Notes: generated from the sequence alone by a model not told the origin. Numbered from the stretch's first letter, positions 6,361 through 12,588 are shown. The stretch: DNA of 12,706 bases from an uncultured Eubacteriales bacterium (GCA_900549105.1 URND01000087.1:1-12706), one strand, 5' to 3'. Made by a program: numbers and translations.

Positions 6361-8241
6361 TCATAACACAGCCGCCGACTTCTTACAAATCGTACAAACA
6401 AGAACCGTCATATCGTCCTGCTGCACTTCCCCCGGCTGGTCCAGGGCTTCATTCAAAATCTCCGATGCCATTGCATTTGGATTCGTCAGATCCATCTCCG
6501 ACAGCAAATCGCATACCGTATCATTTCCATGGCTGAAACGGTTAATCACACCATCGGTCACCATAACAATAACATCGCCGTCAAATAAATTTCTGCTGAG
6601 ACCTTCACAATCCATCTCCGGGAATACGCCCATCGGAAGCGAACCCGATGTCACACATTCCACCTTTTCTCCCCGCTTTATAAATGTGGAGGAGGCGCCA
6701 ACCTTTATAAACTCACAAATCCCGCTGTAAAGGTCTATTACACTCAAATCCATCGAAGAAAACAACTGCCTGTCCCCGTGAAACATCATCACGGAATTAA
6801 TCATCCTCAGCGCCGAGCGCCTTGCAAATCCCGTATCCACCATCTGTTCCAGGAGATTTATCATTAATTCACTTTCCGCCTTTGCCTTTTCACCGCTGCC
6901 CATGCCATCGGACAGGGACATGAGAACCTGTCCCGAATCCAGATATATGAAAGCATAACTGTCCCCGTTGACCGGTTCGCCCTCCTTTGGCCGCCGGGCT
7001 ATACCCTGTATAATCCGATAGCGGGTATCCTCCACCAGTTCGTATACGCTGAATTTCCGGCTCACCACTCCGGGGCTGTCCTTCTCCGGTATAAACCGCT
7101 GTCCCGCCGTCTCGCTGACAATCTCCGCCAGCTCTTTGACCGTCATGCAGCGTCCCCGGCGGACTCTGGCCAGCATATAGATTTTTTGCCGCCGTCCATG
7201 GCTTCCCTCATCAGTCACCGAAATCTTTTTTATCTTCAGCCGCTTTTTTTCCAGCTTATGCACAAGTACATCGGAAAGTTTTTTTGAATTTTCCTTTCTT
7301 TCAGACAACTCCAGGGAAAGGTCGTCCATAATCTCTGCAATCTCACCCATCTGACCGGCAAAGGCCAGGCGATTTTCATTGATTCGATTCTGCCATCTCA
7401 GATTCATATTTGCCATCTGCATAACCCGGTTTGTTTCTTTCAGAAAACCGTCAATATTTATACATCGGCGCCGAAAGCTGGCCGGCACCTGTTTTCGTTC
7501 CACCTGCCCGTGTTCCGAAAATATATGAAGCAGATTATAGGCCGAATGGCATGTATCATAATATTCTTTTTCCCAACAATGTTCCCGCCGGCCGCAGGAC
7601 GCGCACATGTTTTCTGTCACCTCTGAAAATGCCTGCGCCACCTCGCCCTCCGATAAACTTTCTTTTGGGGGAATCTCATTAGTCAGCATATGCGAAAGCT
7701 TCCGAAAAGATGCCGCCATATCCCCCAATCTGCATCGGACAAAATTTTCCTCGTTTTCTTCCTCCGCCATCGGCGCTTCTCTGGCCGTCTCTTTCAGAAA
7801 AACTTTCATAATGCCATAAAAAAGGGCAAAGGCCACCGCCCCAAAAACCGCCTCTATCGCCCCAAATCTCAGTTGGCGCAGGGCGGCTTCCACGGTAATT
7901 CCCTCCCGGGCCAGCCCATAGCCTATATCGGCAGATAAAATTAAAAGACTCAACATCAGTAGCATCTCATGCTGGCTGACCCAAGCCTTTTTCCATTCCA
8001 GTATATAAGTTATGAGCATAATGCCAATCAATATGCCCAAATATTTTAGCAGCATGTTCTGCGGAATTCCCGCCGCCATACCTATAAGTGATATCACCGG
8101 CAACAGACTGCGGTGCTCCGGCCACATGTACGCCGCGCCAAAATAGGCGATTCCGAACGGATTCATCATCCCGGATACCGGCTGCTGTAAAAAACCGCTC
8201 AGCAGTATGACCATCCATTGCCGAATATGGACTCGTTTCAT
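6361..8241 (-). CDS. spoIIE: Stage II sporulation protein E, PP2C-type serine phosphatase
   Basis: Membrane phosphatase that dephosphorylates SpoIIAA to release sigma-F in the forespore and, in Bacillus, joins the asymmetric septum through FtsZ. The product has 626 residues. Hydrophobic segments at about 8-26, 43-58, 66-82, 92-108 and 128-148 suggest five or six membrane passes. A soluble region from about 160 to 400 holds the cysteine motif CASCGRREHC (213-222) followed by W and a further C230. The PP2C/SpoIIE domain shows GDSY (426-429), SDGMGSG (444-450, D445), VTDG (561-564, D563) and QDDMT (608-612). Bacillus SpoIIE has about 827 residues and ten passes, so the membrane part here is short. 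The open frame begins 15 nt upstream with GTG, but GGGAGGG (8248-8254) lies 6 nt before the ATG at 8241, so I chose that. tilS follows directly. Confidence 0.95.
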   Translation of the reverse strand: MKRVHIRQWMVILLSGFLQQPVSGMMNPFGIAYFGAAYMWPEHRSLLPVISLIGMAAGIPQNMLLKYLGILIGIMLITYILEWKKAWVSQHEMLLMLSLLILSADIGYGLAREGITVEAALRQLRFGAIEAVFGAVAFALFYGIMKVFLKETAREAPMAEEENEENFVRCRLGDMAASFRKLSHMLTNEIPPKESLSEGEVAQAFSEVTENMCASCGRREHCWEKEYYDTCHSAYNLLHIFSEHGQVERKQVPASFRRRCINIDGFLKETNRVMQMANMNLRWQNRINENRLAFAGQMGEIAEIMDDLSLELSERKENSKKLSDVLVHKLEKKRLKIKKISVTDEGSHGRRQKIYMLARVRRGRCMTVKELAEIVSETAGQRFIPEKDSPGVVSRKFSVYELVEDTRYRIIQGIARRPKEGEPVNGDSYAFIYLDSGQVLMSLSDGMGSGEKAKAESELMINLLEQMVDTGFARRSALRMINSVMMFHGDRQLFSSMDLSVIDLYSGICEFIKVGASSTFIKRGEKVECVTSGSLPMGVFPEMDCEGLSRNLFDGDVIVMVTDGVINRFSHGNDTVCDLLSEMDLTNPNAMASEILNEALDQPGEVQQDDMTVLVCTICKKSAAVL

Positions 8242-8247
8242 TTTTAT

Positions 8248-8254
8248 CCCTCCC
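8248..8254 (-). promoter_or_regulatory. Ribosome binding site that fixes the spoIIE start
   Basis: GGGAGGG on the minus strand is 6 nt before the ATG at 8241. It overlaps the GTG at 8254-8256, which would otherwise be read as an in-frame start and itself has no Shine-Dalgarno sequence. Confidence 0.8.
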
Positions 8255-8256
8255 AC

Positions 8257-8337
8257 AAGTGCCTGTCTTTAGACATTAACATCTTATGTCGGAAGGACAT
8301 TCTTATTGCCCACAATCCATCGACATTTGCCGTTCGG
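8257..8337 (-). promoter_or_regulatory. Likely spoIIE promoter region with Spo0A-box-like heptamers
   Basis: This 81-bp gap separates divIC from spoIIE. On the minus strand it contains TGTCGAT (8319-8325), one base off the Spo0A box TGTCGAA. On the opposite strand TGTCGGAA (8287-8294) is also close, and abuts a candidate -10 TAAGAT (8281-8286). No good -35 lies at 17 bp; TTGTGG lies 23 bp upstream. In Bacillus, spoIIE uses a Spo0A-activated sigma-A promoter with an abnormally long spacer, so the pattern is suggestive. The assignment is by analogy and not certain. Confidence 0.4.
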
Positions 8338-8649
8338 CTAATCCTGACTCTTCTTAAAGATAATATCATCCGGCCCCGCTAAACCAAGCTTTTCTCTCGC
8401 CAGCTCTTTATAATATTCATCCGAGTTCATATAAGTTTCTTTATTCTCCAGAGCAGCTTTCAATTCCGTCTGCTCCTCAATCTGTGTCTGGAGTTGAGCC
8501 ACAGAGGTTCTATATCCATCTAATTTATCTTTCAGTTTAAAACTGTTATACATAAGCACAACGCATAATATAAGAACAACACATGCGATAACTGCCATGC
8601 CGCCGTGATTACGCCGCCGAACTTTTCGTCTTACTGTTTTATTCGCCAT
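8338..8649 (-). CDS. divIC: Septum formation initiator family protein (DivIC/FtsB-like)
   Basis: Small bitopic division protein of 103 residues. A basic cytoplasmic N-terminus (about 1-16, rich in R and K) precedes one membrane helix at about 18-34. An extracytoplasmic coiled coil follows at about 38-70 (KLKDKLDGYRTSVAQLQTQI), and a short C-terminal domain contains YYKELAREKLGLAGPDDIIF (79-98), typical of the DivIC/FtsB family. In this role it forms a complex with FtsL and DivIB/FtsQ at the septum. The ATG at 8649 has GGTGGAG just upstream. Position between yabQ and spoIIE matches Bacillus divIC, which supports that name over FtsL. It has its own promoter overlapping the end of yabQ, fitting a need in vegetative cells. 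Confidence 0.92.
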   Translation of the reverse strand: MANKTVRRKVRRRNHGGMAVIACVVLILCVVLMYNSFKLKDKLDGYRTSVAQLQTQIEEQTELKAALENKETYMNSDEYYKELAREKLGLAGPDDIIFKKSQD

Positions 8650-8700
8650 ATCTCTCCACCTGAAATTTTCATAGTAAATGTATTACCATTCATGCTTTAC

Positions 8701-8729
8701 ATTGTACCTGTTTCCACAAAATATTTCAA
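8701..8729 (-). promoter_or_regulatory. Sigma-A promoter of divIC
   Basis: On the minus strand, TTGAAA (8724-8729) and TACAAT (8701-8706) are separated by exactly 17 bp. The -35 overlaps the yabQ stop codon TGA (8726-8728). The predicted start near 8694 gives a leader of about 45 nt to divIC. It would let divIC be made in growing cells independently of the sigma-E-controlled yabPQ. Confidence 0.65.
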
Positions 8730-9106
8730 TGGTTATTCTCCGAATTCTTTCGGAATTTCCTTAAAAGAGACAAAATCCCGGAAAACAACCGAAAAAACGG
8801 CTTCAATATCCAACAAATTATCGCCCTGTACACAGGGCTTATCGTTTTCAGATAAAAAACACTTCCAACCAGCAGCCCGGCGATGGTGAAGCTTCGAATC
8901 TCTCCCCGGTTATATGTGAACAGAAGATAAAATAACAGGATGGTCATCGCTGTCCAATAGAGTATATCCTCTGCATTAATCCAGAATAGTGAATGGCGGA
9001 TCAGTTCTCTTAGAATCCGAAATCCATCATAAACCAGGCACATGCCTATTCCCCAGAAAACAGCCAGAAAAAACAGATAAAACTGGCTTTGAACCTCCGC
9101 ACTCAT
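8726..9106 (-). CDS. yabQ: Spore cortex biosynthesis membrane protein YabQ
   Basis: Polytopic membrane protein needed for spore cortex formation in Bacillus, made in the mother cell under sigma-E. The 126 residues include four hydrophobic stretches at about 9-26, 47-66, 70-90 and 92-115, and end in a basic tail (LLRKFRKNSENNH). The N-terminal segment, with QFYLFFLAVFWGIGMCLVYD and then RILREL, resembles the YabQ family. The start ATG at 9106 follows the yabP stop after 3 nt and has no clear ribosome binding site, so translation probably depends on ribosomes finishing yabP. Identification rests on membrane pattern plus position between yabP and divIC; the sequence motifs alone are weak. Confidence 0.88.
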   Translation of the reverse strand: MSAEVQSQFYLFFLAVFWGIGMCLVYDGFRILRELIRHSLFWINAEDILYWTAMTILLFYLLFTYNRGEIRSFTIAGLLVGSVFYLKTISPVYRAIICWILKPFFRLFSGILSLLRKFRKNSENNH

Positions 9107-9109
9107 TGC

Positions 9110-9394
9110 TTAACGAAACAGTCGGCCAAAACCCTTTTCAGGATTTTTGGGAAGCTTCTGACTGTTTGAATAAATCAGACTGTCCACATGGCCGTCAATA
9201 TGCACCTCGCCCTTCTCCAGGGTCAGATGATTGACATGCAAATCCTCACCCCGAATCATTAACAGCCCTTCTTCCGTATCCATAACAATCTCGTTCGTAT
9301 CAAAGGAAAGGACATCCAGCACCCCTGTCATCTGTGCATTGCTTCGATTGAACAGCGACAGCTTATGATTTTTTCCCCCAAGCCTTTCATCCAT
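9110..9394 (-). CDS. yabP: Sporulation protein YabP
   Basis: Small soluble-looking protein (94 residues) of the YabP/YqfC family, made in the mother cell during sporulation. Its family pattern is visible: NHKLSLFNRSNAQMTGVLDV, then SFDTNEIVMDTEEGLLMIRG and a final GHVDSLIYS. Its biochemical role is not established; in Bacillus it is co-expressed with yabQ. The open frame extends 18 nt further upstream, but GGGGAGG at 9402-9408 sits 7 nt before the ATG at 9394 and overlaps that extension, so I chose 9394. A near-consensus sigma-E promoter lies just upstream, between rqcP and yabP. The yabQ start follows the stop by 3 nt. Confidence 0.93.
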   Translation of the reverse strand: MDERLGGKNHKLSLFNRSNAQMTGVLDVLSFDTNEIVMDTEEGLLMIRGEDLHVNHLTLEKGEVHIDGHVDSLIYSNSQKLPKNPEKGFGRLFR

Positions 9395-9437
9395 AAAAAA
9401 GCCTCCCCACATACTCAGATTACGTTAAGTTAATCTA

Positions 9438-9466
9438 AATATATGGAAAGGCTCTGCATAATATTC
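9438..9466 (-). promoter_or_regulatory. Sigma-E promoter driving yabP-yabQ
   Basis: On the minus strand, GAATATT (9460-9466) and CATATATT (9438-9445) are 14 bp apart. The Bacillus sigma-E consensus is KMATATT, 14-15 bp, CATACAHT; the -35 fits fully and the -10 has one mismatch. The -35 starts immediately after the rqcP stop codon. The predicted start near 9430 gives a short leader to the yabP ATG at 9394. This matches the known mother-cell control of yabPQ. Confidence 0.7.
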
Positions 9467-9706
9467 TTATAAATACCTGAACAGTTCTTTCGCTTCTTCC
9501 TTACGCACCGTCTCTGCGACATTAAGCACTTCAACTTTTACGTTTCGCGTTCCAAAACTGATTTCGATGATGTCCCCCGCTTTCACTCCGACTCCGGCCT
9601 TAGCCACCTTGCCGTTCACAGATACACGCCCTGCGTCACAGGCTTCATTGGCCACTGTCCGGCGCTTAATTAACCGGGAAACCTTTAAAAACTTATCTAA
9701 CCGCAT
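9467..9706 (-). CDS. rqcP: RNA-binding S4 domain protein RqcP (formerly YabO)
   Basis: Small S4-fold protein (79 residues), related to Hsp15. In Firmicutes RqcP works with RqcH on obstructed 50S subunits, supporting the addition of alanine tails to stalled nascent chains. The S4 motif fills residues 1-47: MRLDKFLKVSRLIKRRTVAN, then GRVSVNGK and VKAGDIIEI. The start ATG at 9706 lies 4 nt after the HU stop and has no recognisable Shine-Dalgarno sequence, so translational coupling to the strongly expressed HU gene is likely. Its place between mazG (with HU here) and yabP agrees with Bacillus yabO and separates it from other S4 proteins. Confidence 0.93.
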   Translation of the reverse strand: MRLDKFLKVSRLIKRRTVANEACDAGRVSVNGKVAKAGVGVKAGDIIEISFGTRNVKVEVLNVAETVRKEEAKELFRYL

Positions 9707-9710
9707 CGGA

Positions 9711-9989
9711 TTATTTGTTGTTTACAAGGTCTTTTAAAGCTTTGCCGGCTTTGAATTTTGGAGCTTTGGATGCTTCAATTGTCATGGATTCGCCAGTCTG
9801 AGGATTTCTTCCTTCTCTGGCAGGTCTTTCGCTGACTTCAAATGTTCCGAAACCAACCATCTGAACCTTCTCACCTTTTTTGAGTTCCTCACCAACAATA
9901 TCTACAAAAGCTTTTAATGCTTTTTCTGCGTCTTTCTTGGATAATTCTGCCTGCTCTGCAATCGCTGTAATTAATTCTGTTTTGTTCAT
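9711..9989 (-). CDS. hup: Histone-like DNA-binding protein HU
   Basis: Nucleoid-associated protein that bends DNA as a homodimer. The 92 residues have the family's usual length: helical N-terminus (MNKTELITAIAEQAELSKKD), the core motif GFGTF (46-50), and the DNA-binding arm with RNPQTGE (61-67), whose proline (P63) intercalates in the minor groove. It ends with FKAGKALKDLVN. AGGAGG at 10000-10005 gives strong translation. It lies 31 nt from mazG and 4 nt from rqcP; I see no separate promoter in the gap, so it is probably read from the mazG promoter, though an internal promoter inside mazG cannot be excluded. In Bacillus HU (hbs) lies elsewhere. Confidence 0.97.
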   Translation of the reverse strand: MNKTELITAIAEQAELSKKDAEKALKAFVDIVGEELKKGEKVQMVGFGTFEVSERPAREGRNPQTGESMTIEASKAPKFKAGKALKDLVNNK

Positions 9990-10020
9990 TCTTAATACTC
10001 CTCCTTAAAATTCCTTTTCT

Positions 10021-10836
10021 TTAAACATCAACATCTTTCAGATGTTTAACTTCATTCCAAAGTTCATCCATCTCATCGATGGTCATATGTTTGAGTCTCA
10101 ACCCACGCTTTTCAGCAGTTCCCTCAATATATTCAAATCTATTTATAAACTTTTCCGTTGCATTTGTCAAGGCATTTTCAGCATTTACGTCTAAAAAGCG
10201 GGACAAATTGAGAACCGAAAACATTAAATCTCCGAATTCTTCAAAAACATCCTCCGGCTGTCCTTTTTCAGCGGCCTCCAGCACTTCCCGGAGTTCTTCG
10301 GTGACTTTTCCGGCGGCCTGACGGTAATCTTCAAAATCAAATCCCACTTTGGCCGCTTTTTTCTGAACCTTCGCCGCGCGTATATTCGCAGGAAGGGATT
10401 TTGCCACCCGCCTCATCCCCTGGGTAAGGGTTTCCTCATGCTTCTCTTCCTGCTTGATAGCTTCCCAATTATCCAAAACCTGCTCCGGCGTATCTGCCTT
10501 CACTGTGCCGAAAACATGGGGATGCCGATGAATCATTTTCTCTGAAATCCCTTGAATGACATCATCCATCGTAAACCTTCCCTCTTCTTCGGCAATCCGG
10601 GCGTGCAGAACAATGTGCATCAGCACATCCCCCAGTTCCTCGCAGAGATTACTGTCATCCCCGGTCTCCTGATAAACGTCAATACCCTCCACAACCTCAT
10701 AGGCTTCCTCAAGCATCCCGTCTCTCAGGCTTTGATGGGTCTGCACCCGGTCCCACGGGCAGCCGTCCTCCGCCCTGAGCCGTGCCATAATATGCTTAAA
10801 ATCTTCAAACGAATATACTGTTTTTTTATCTTCCAT
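10021..10836 (-). CDS. mazG: Nucleoside triphosphate pyrophosphohydrolase MazG
   Basis: Hydrolyses NTPs and dNTPs to the monophosphate and pyrophosphate, and is thought to clear abnormal nucleotides. The 271 residues show two MazG domains. The first has DGCPWDRVQTHQSL (24-37), EEAYE (43-47) and CEELGD (65-70), the magnesium-binding acidic residues. The second has EELREV (180-185) and EEFGDL (199-204). The linker carries HRHPHVFG (103-110), typical of MazG. It corresponds to the C-terminal half of Bacillus YabN, which is fused to an N-terminal methylase-like domain absent here; that domain would also not fit before the promoter. The ATG at 10836 has GGGAG (10845-10849) 8 nt upstream. It is the first gene of the cluster. 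A 6-bp hairpin (AACATC/GATGTT, 10030-10046) lies at its 3' end. Confidence 0.96.
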   Translation of the reverse strand: MEDKKTVYSFEDFKHIMARLRAEDGCPWDRVQTHQSLRDGMLEEAYEVVEGIDVYQETGDDSNLCEELGDVLMHIVLHARIAEEEGRFTMDDVIQGISEKMIHRHPHVFGTVKADTPEQVLDNWEAIKQEEKHEETLTQGMRRVAKSLPANIRAAKVQKKAAKVGFDFEDYRQAAGKVTEELREVLEAAEKGQPEDVFEEFGDLMFSVLNLSRFLDVNAENALTNATEKFINRFEYIEGTAEKRGLRLKHMTIDEMDELWNEVKHLKDVDV

Positions 10837-10878
10837 TTTTTCTGCTCCCTTCGCCGGAATATTGCCTCACTTACGAAT

Positions 10879-10908
10879 ATTTTATCCTGATATACAGTCC
10901 GATGTCAA
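10879..10908 (-). promoter_or_regulatory. Sigma-A promoter of the mazG-hup-rqcP transcript
   Basis: On the minus strand, a perfect -35 TTGACA (10903-10908) and TAAAAT (10879-10884) are 18 bp apart. The predicted start near 10872 gives a leader of about 36 nt to mazG. Confidence 0.7.
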
Positions 10909-10930
10909 ATATCTTTGAATACATTTTTGG

Positions 10931-10949
10931 CAGCCACCTTCACTGGCTG
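10931..10949. repeat. 6-bp inverted repeat between the divergent mazG and larC promoters
   Basis: CAGCCA (10931-10936) pairs with TGGCTG (10944-10949) around 7 nt. It lies between the two -35 elements, so it could be an operator acting on larC, mazG or both. There is no adjacent T run, so a terminator is unlikely. It may be chance. Confidence 0.35.
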
Positions 10950-10954
10950 TTAAG

Positions 10955-10983
10955 TTGCCCTCCTCCGGTTTTTATGTTAATAT
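10955..10983 (+). promoter_or_regulatory. Sigma-A promoter of larC-larE
   Basis: TTGCCC (10955-10960) and TAATAT (10978-10983) are separated by 17 bp. The predicted start near 10990 leaves about 42 nt before the larC ATG, too short for a typical riboswitch. AAAGGGG (11017-11023) sits 8 nt before the ATG. Confidence 0.6.
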
Positions 10984-11031
10984 TTATCCATGCACTGAAA
11001 AAAACAAGTTAGCAGTAAAGGGGTAATTATT

Positions 11032-12588
11032 ATGCGAAATAAAACTTTATATCTCGAATGTTTCTCAGGTATCAGCGGCGATATGGCCGTTGCCTCTCTT
11101 ATTGACCTGGGCGTTGAGCACGACCACCTTTTAAAGGCTTTAGACAGCCTCCATTTAGACGGCTATAAAGTAAAAATATCACGGGTAAATAAATCCGGCA
11201 TCGATGCCTGCGACTTTGATGTCATTCTGGATGATGCCCATGCAAACCATGATCATGACATGGAATATCTCCACGGAAATCCTCGCCATGAGCACTCTCA
11301 CGAACATGAGCATCCCCATGGACATGAACATCCCCATGAACATGAGCATCATCATGAACATGAACATCCCCATGAACATGAACATTCCCACGAGCATGGA
11401 CATTCCCATGAACATGGACACGTACATCGGAATCTGGAGAGTATTCAGGCCATTATCAACAGCAGCGGCCTTACCCGGCAGGCGAAAGTCACTGCTTTAA
11501 AAATTTTCCAGATTATTGCCGAGGCCGAGGCAAAAGCCCACAATAAACCATTGAATGAAGTTCACTTCCATGAAGTCGGCGCGGTGGATTCCATTGTTGA
11601 TATTGCAGCGCTGGCTGTCTGCCTGGATGCTTTAGGCGTAAAAGATGTGATTGTCTCCGAGCTGTATGAGGGCCAGGGAACAGTCCGCTGCCAGCACGGC
11701 ATTCTGCCGATTCCGGTTCCGGCTGTTGCCAACATTGTATCGGCCTATCAGCTTCCGATGCACCTTATGGATATCCAGGGAGAATTTGTCACACCGACAG
11801 GCGCTGCCATCGCTGCCGCGCTGGGCACAGGCCGAAGACTCCCGGAGCATTTCCGTATTATTAAAACCGGAATTGGCGCAGGCAAACGGGAATATGAAAA
11901 AGCAAGTATCCTCAGGGCAATGCTTATTGAAGATTTAGATGCCGCGCCGGATAACAGCGTAACAGACAGCGGTTCCGCGCCAACCAGCTTTGAAATCGCT
12001 TTGAATACAGAAAAGCATCCGGCCACCGTCAAACCGAAGGAGCGGGAACTCGGCTCCGCCAAACGGGAGGTGGATTTGGAACCTATCTGGAAAGTAGAAG
12101 CCAACCTGGATGACTGCTCCGGCGAAGCCATCGCCTTTGCCTTCAACCAGCTCTTTGAGGCCGGGGCCCAGGACGTTTACACCGTCCCAATATATATGAA
12201 GAAAAACCGCCCGGGAACAATTCTCACCGTTCTCTGCCGGGAATCTTTAATTGCCAAGATGGAAGACGTCCTCTTTACCCACACTACAACAATCGGCCTG
12301 CGGAAATACCCTGTAGAACGCACAATTCTCCCGAGAGAGGTCCGCGCCGTTGACACCCCTTGGGGTAAAGCCCATGTGAAATATACGACCTGGAAAGGGC
12401 ATATCTACGCTTATCCTGAAAATGACGACGTGGCCGCTATCGCCGAAAAGAATCATCTGAGTTTTCCGGAGGTTTACACTATAATTAAAACCATCGCCTA
12501 CGATATGTACGGCAGCCGTTCCAACACGATGGCCGGCCATAAAGCCATTGACTGCAAAAAAGCCCTGCCGGAAGGAGAGAATAAATGA
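11032..12588 (+). CDS. larC: Nickel insertion protein LarC (nickel-pincer nucleotide cyclometallase)
   Basis: Inserts nickel into the pyridinium bis-thiocarboxylate mononucleotide made by LarB and LarE, forming the nickel-pincer cofactor of lactate racemase (LarA) and related enzymes; uses CTP in the characterised protein. The 518 residues form one frame. The N-terminal part opens with LECFSGISGDM (8-18) and later has HFHEVGAVDSIVD (178-190) and FVTPTGAAI (252-260). The C-terminal part contains KVEANLDDCSGEA (354-366) and MKKNRPGTILTVLC (389-402). Two stretches stand out: a His-rich insert at about 70-132, and a variable linker at about 303-350. Without them the length is near the usual 400. 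In Lactobacillus plantarum the two halves are joined by a programmed frameshift; here none is needed. The stop overlaps the larE start as ATGA, indicating coupling. No lactate racemase gene is visible in the window. Confidence 0.94.
   Translation: MRNKTLYLECFSGISGDMAVASLIDLGVEHDHLLKALDSLHLDGYKVKISRVNKSGIDACDFDVILDDAHANHDHDMEYLHGNPRHEHSHEHEHPHGHEHPHEHEHHHEHEHPHEHEHSHEHGHSHEHGHVHRNLESIQAIINSSGLTRQAKVTALKIFQIIAEAEAKAHNKPLNEVHFHEVGAVDSIVDIAALAVCLDALGVKDVIVSELYEGQGTVRCQHGILPIPVPAVANIVSAYQLPMHLMDIQGEFVTPTGAAIAAALGTGRRLPEHFRIIKTGIGAGKREYEKASILRAMLIEDLDAAPDNSVTDSGSAPTSFEIALNTEKHPATVKPKERELGSAKREVDLEPIWKVEANLDDCSGEAIAFAFNQLFEAGAQDVYTVPIYMKKNRPGTILTVLCRESLIAKMEDVLFTHTTTIGLRKYPVERTILPREVRAVDTPWGKAHVKYTTWKGHIYAYPENDDVAAIAEKNHLSFPEVYTIIKTIAYDMYGSRSNTMAGHKAIDCKKALPEGENK
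11287..11427 (+). repeat. Tandem His-codon repeat inside larC
   Basis: Alternating His codons with Glu, Pro, Ser or Gly give a protein segment of the HPHEHE type. The DNA shows near-identical 18-nt units, such as CATCCCCATGAACATGAA, that differ at a few bases. Residues 70-132 hold 29 histidines in 63. Such segments in nickel chaperones are thought to bind or store metal. The repeated DNA may vary in unit number between strains by slippage. Because of its low complexity the opposite strand also stays open, giving a false minus-strand frame. Confidence 0.9.

Noticed and set aside
6323..6364. Earlier tilS start overlapping the spoIIE stop
   Set aside because: No Shine-Dalgarno sequence precedes it, while AAAGGAG lies 8 nt before the ATG at 6322. 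The short extension does not look like TilS.
8242..8256. GTG start of spoIIE
   Set aside because: Its bases overlap the ribosome binding site for the ATG at 8241, and nothing upstream of it would recruit ribosomes.
9395..9412. Earlier ATG of yabP
   Set aside because: GGGGAGG lies inside this extension, correctly spaced for the ATG at 9394.
10036..10046. Terminator at the end of mazG
   Set aside because: The stem is only 6 bp and no T run follows on the minus strand, so it would not stop transcription into HU.
11179..11427. Minus-strand Met/Phe/Gly-rich frame opposite larC
   Set aside because: It is the mirror of the His-codon repeat; ATG is read from CAT codons. No promoter or ribosome binding site supports it.
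11287..11427. CRISPR-like array in the larC repeat
   Set aside because: The units are contiguous with no unique spacers, and they stay in the LarC reading frame, so this is a protein-coding tandem repeat.
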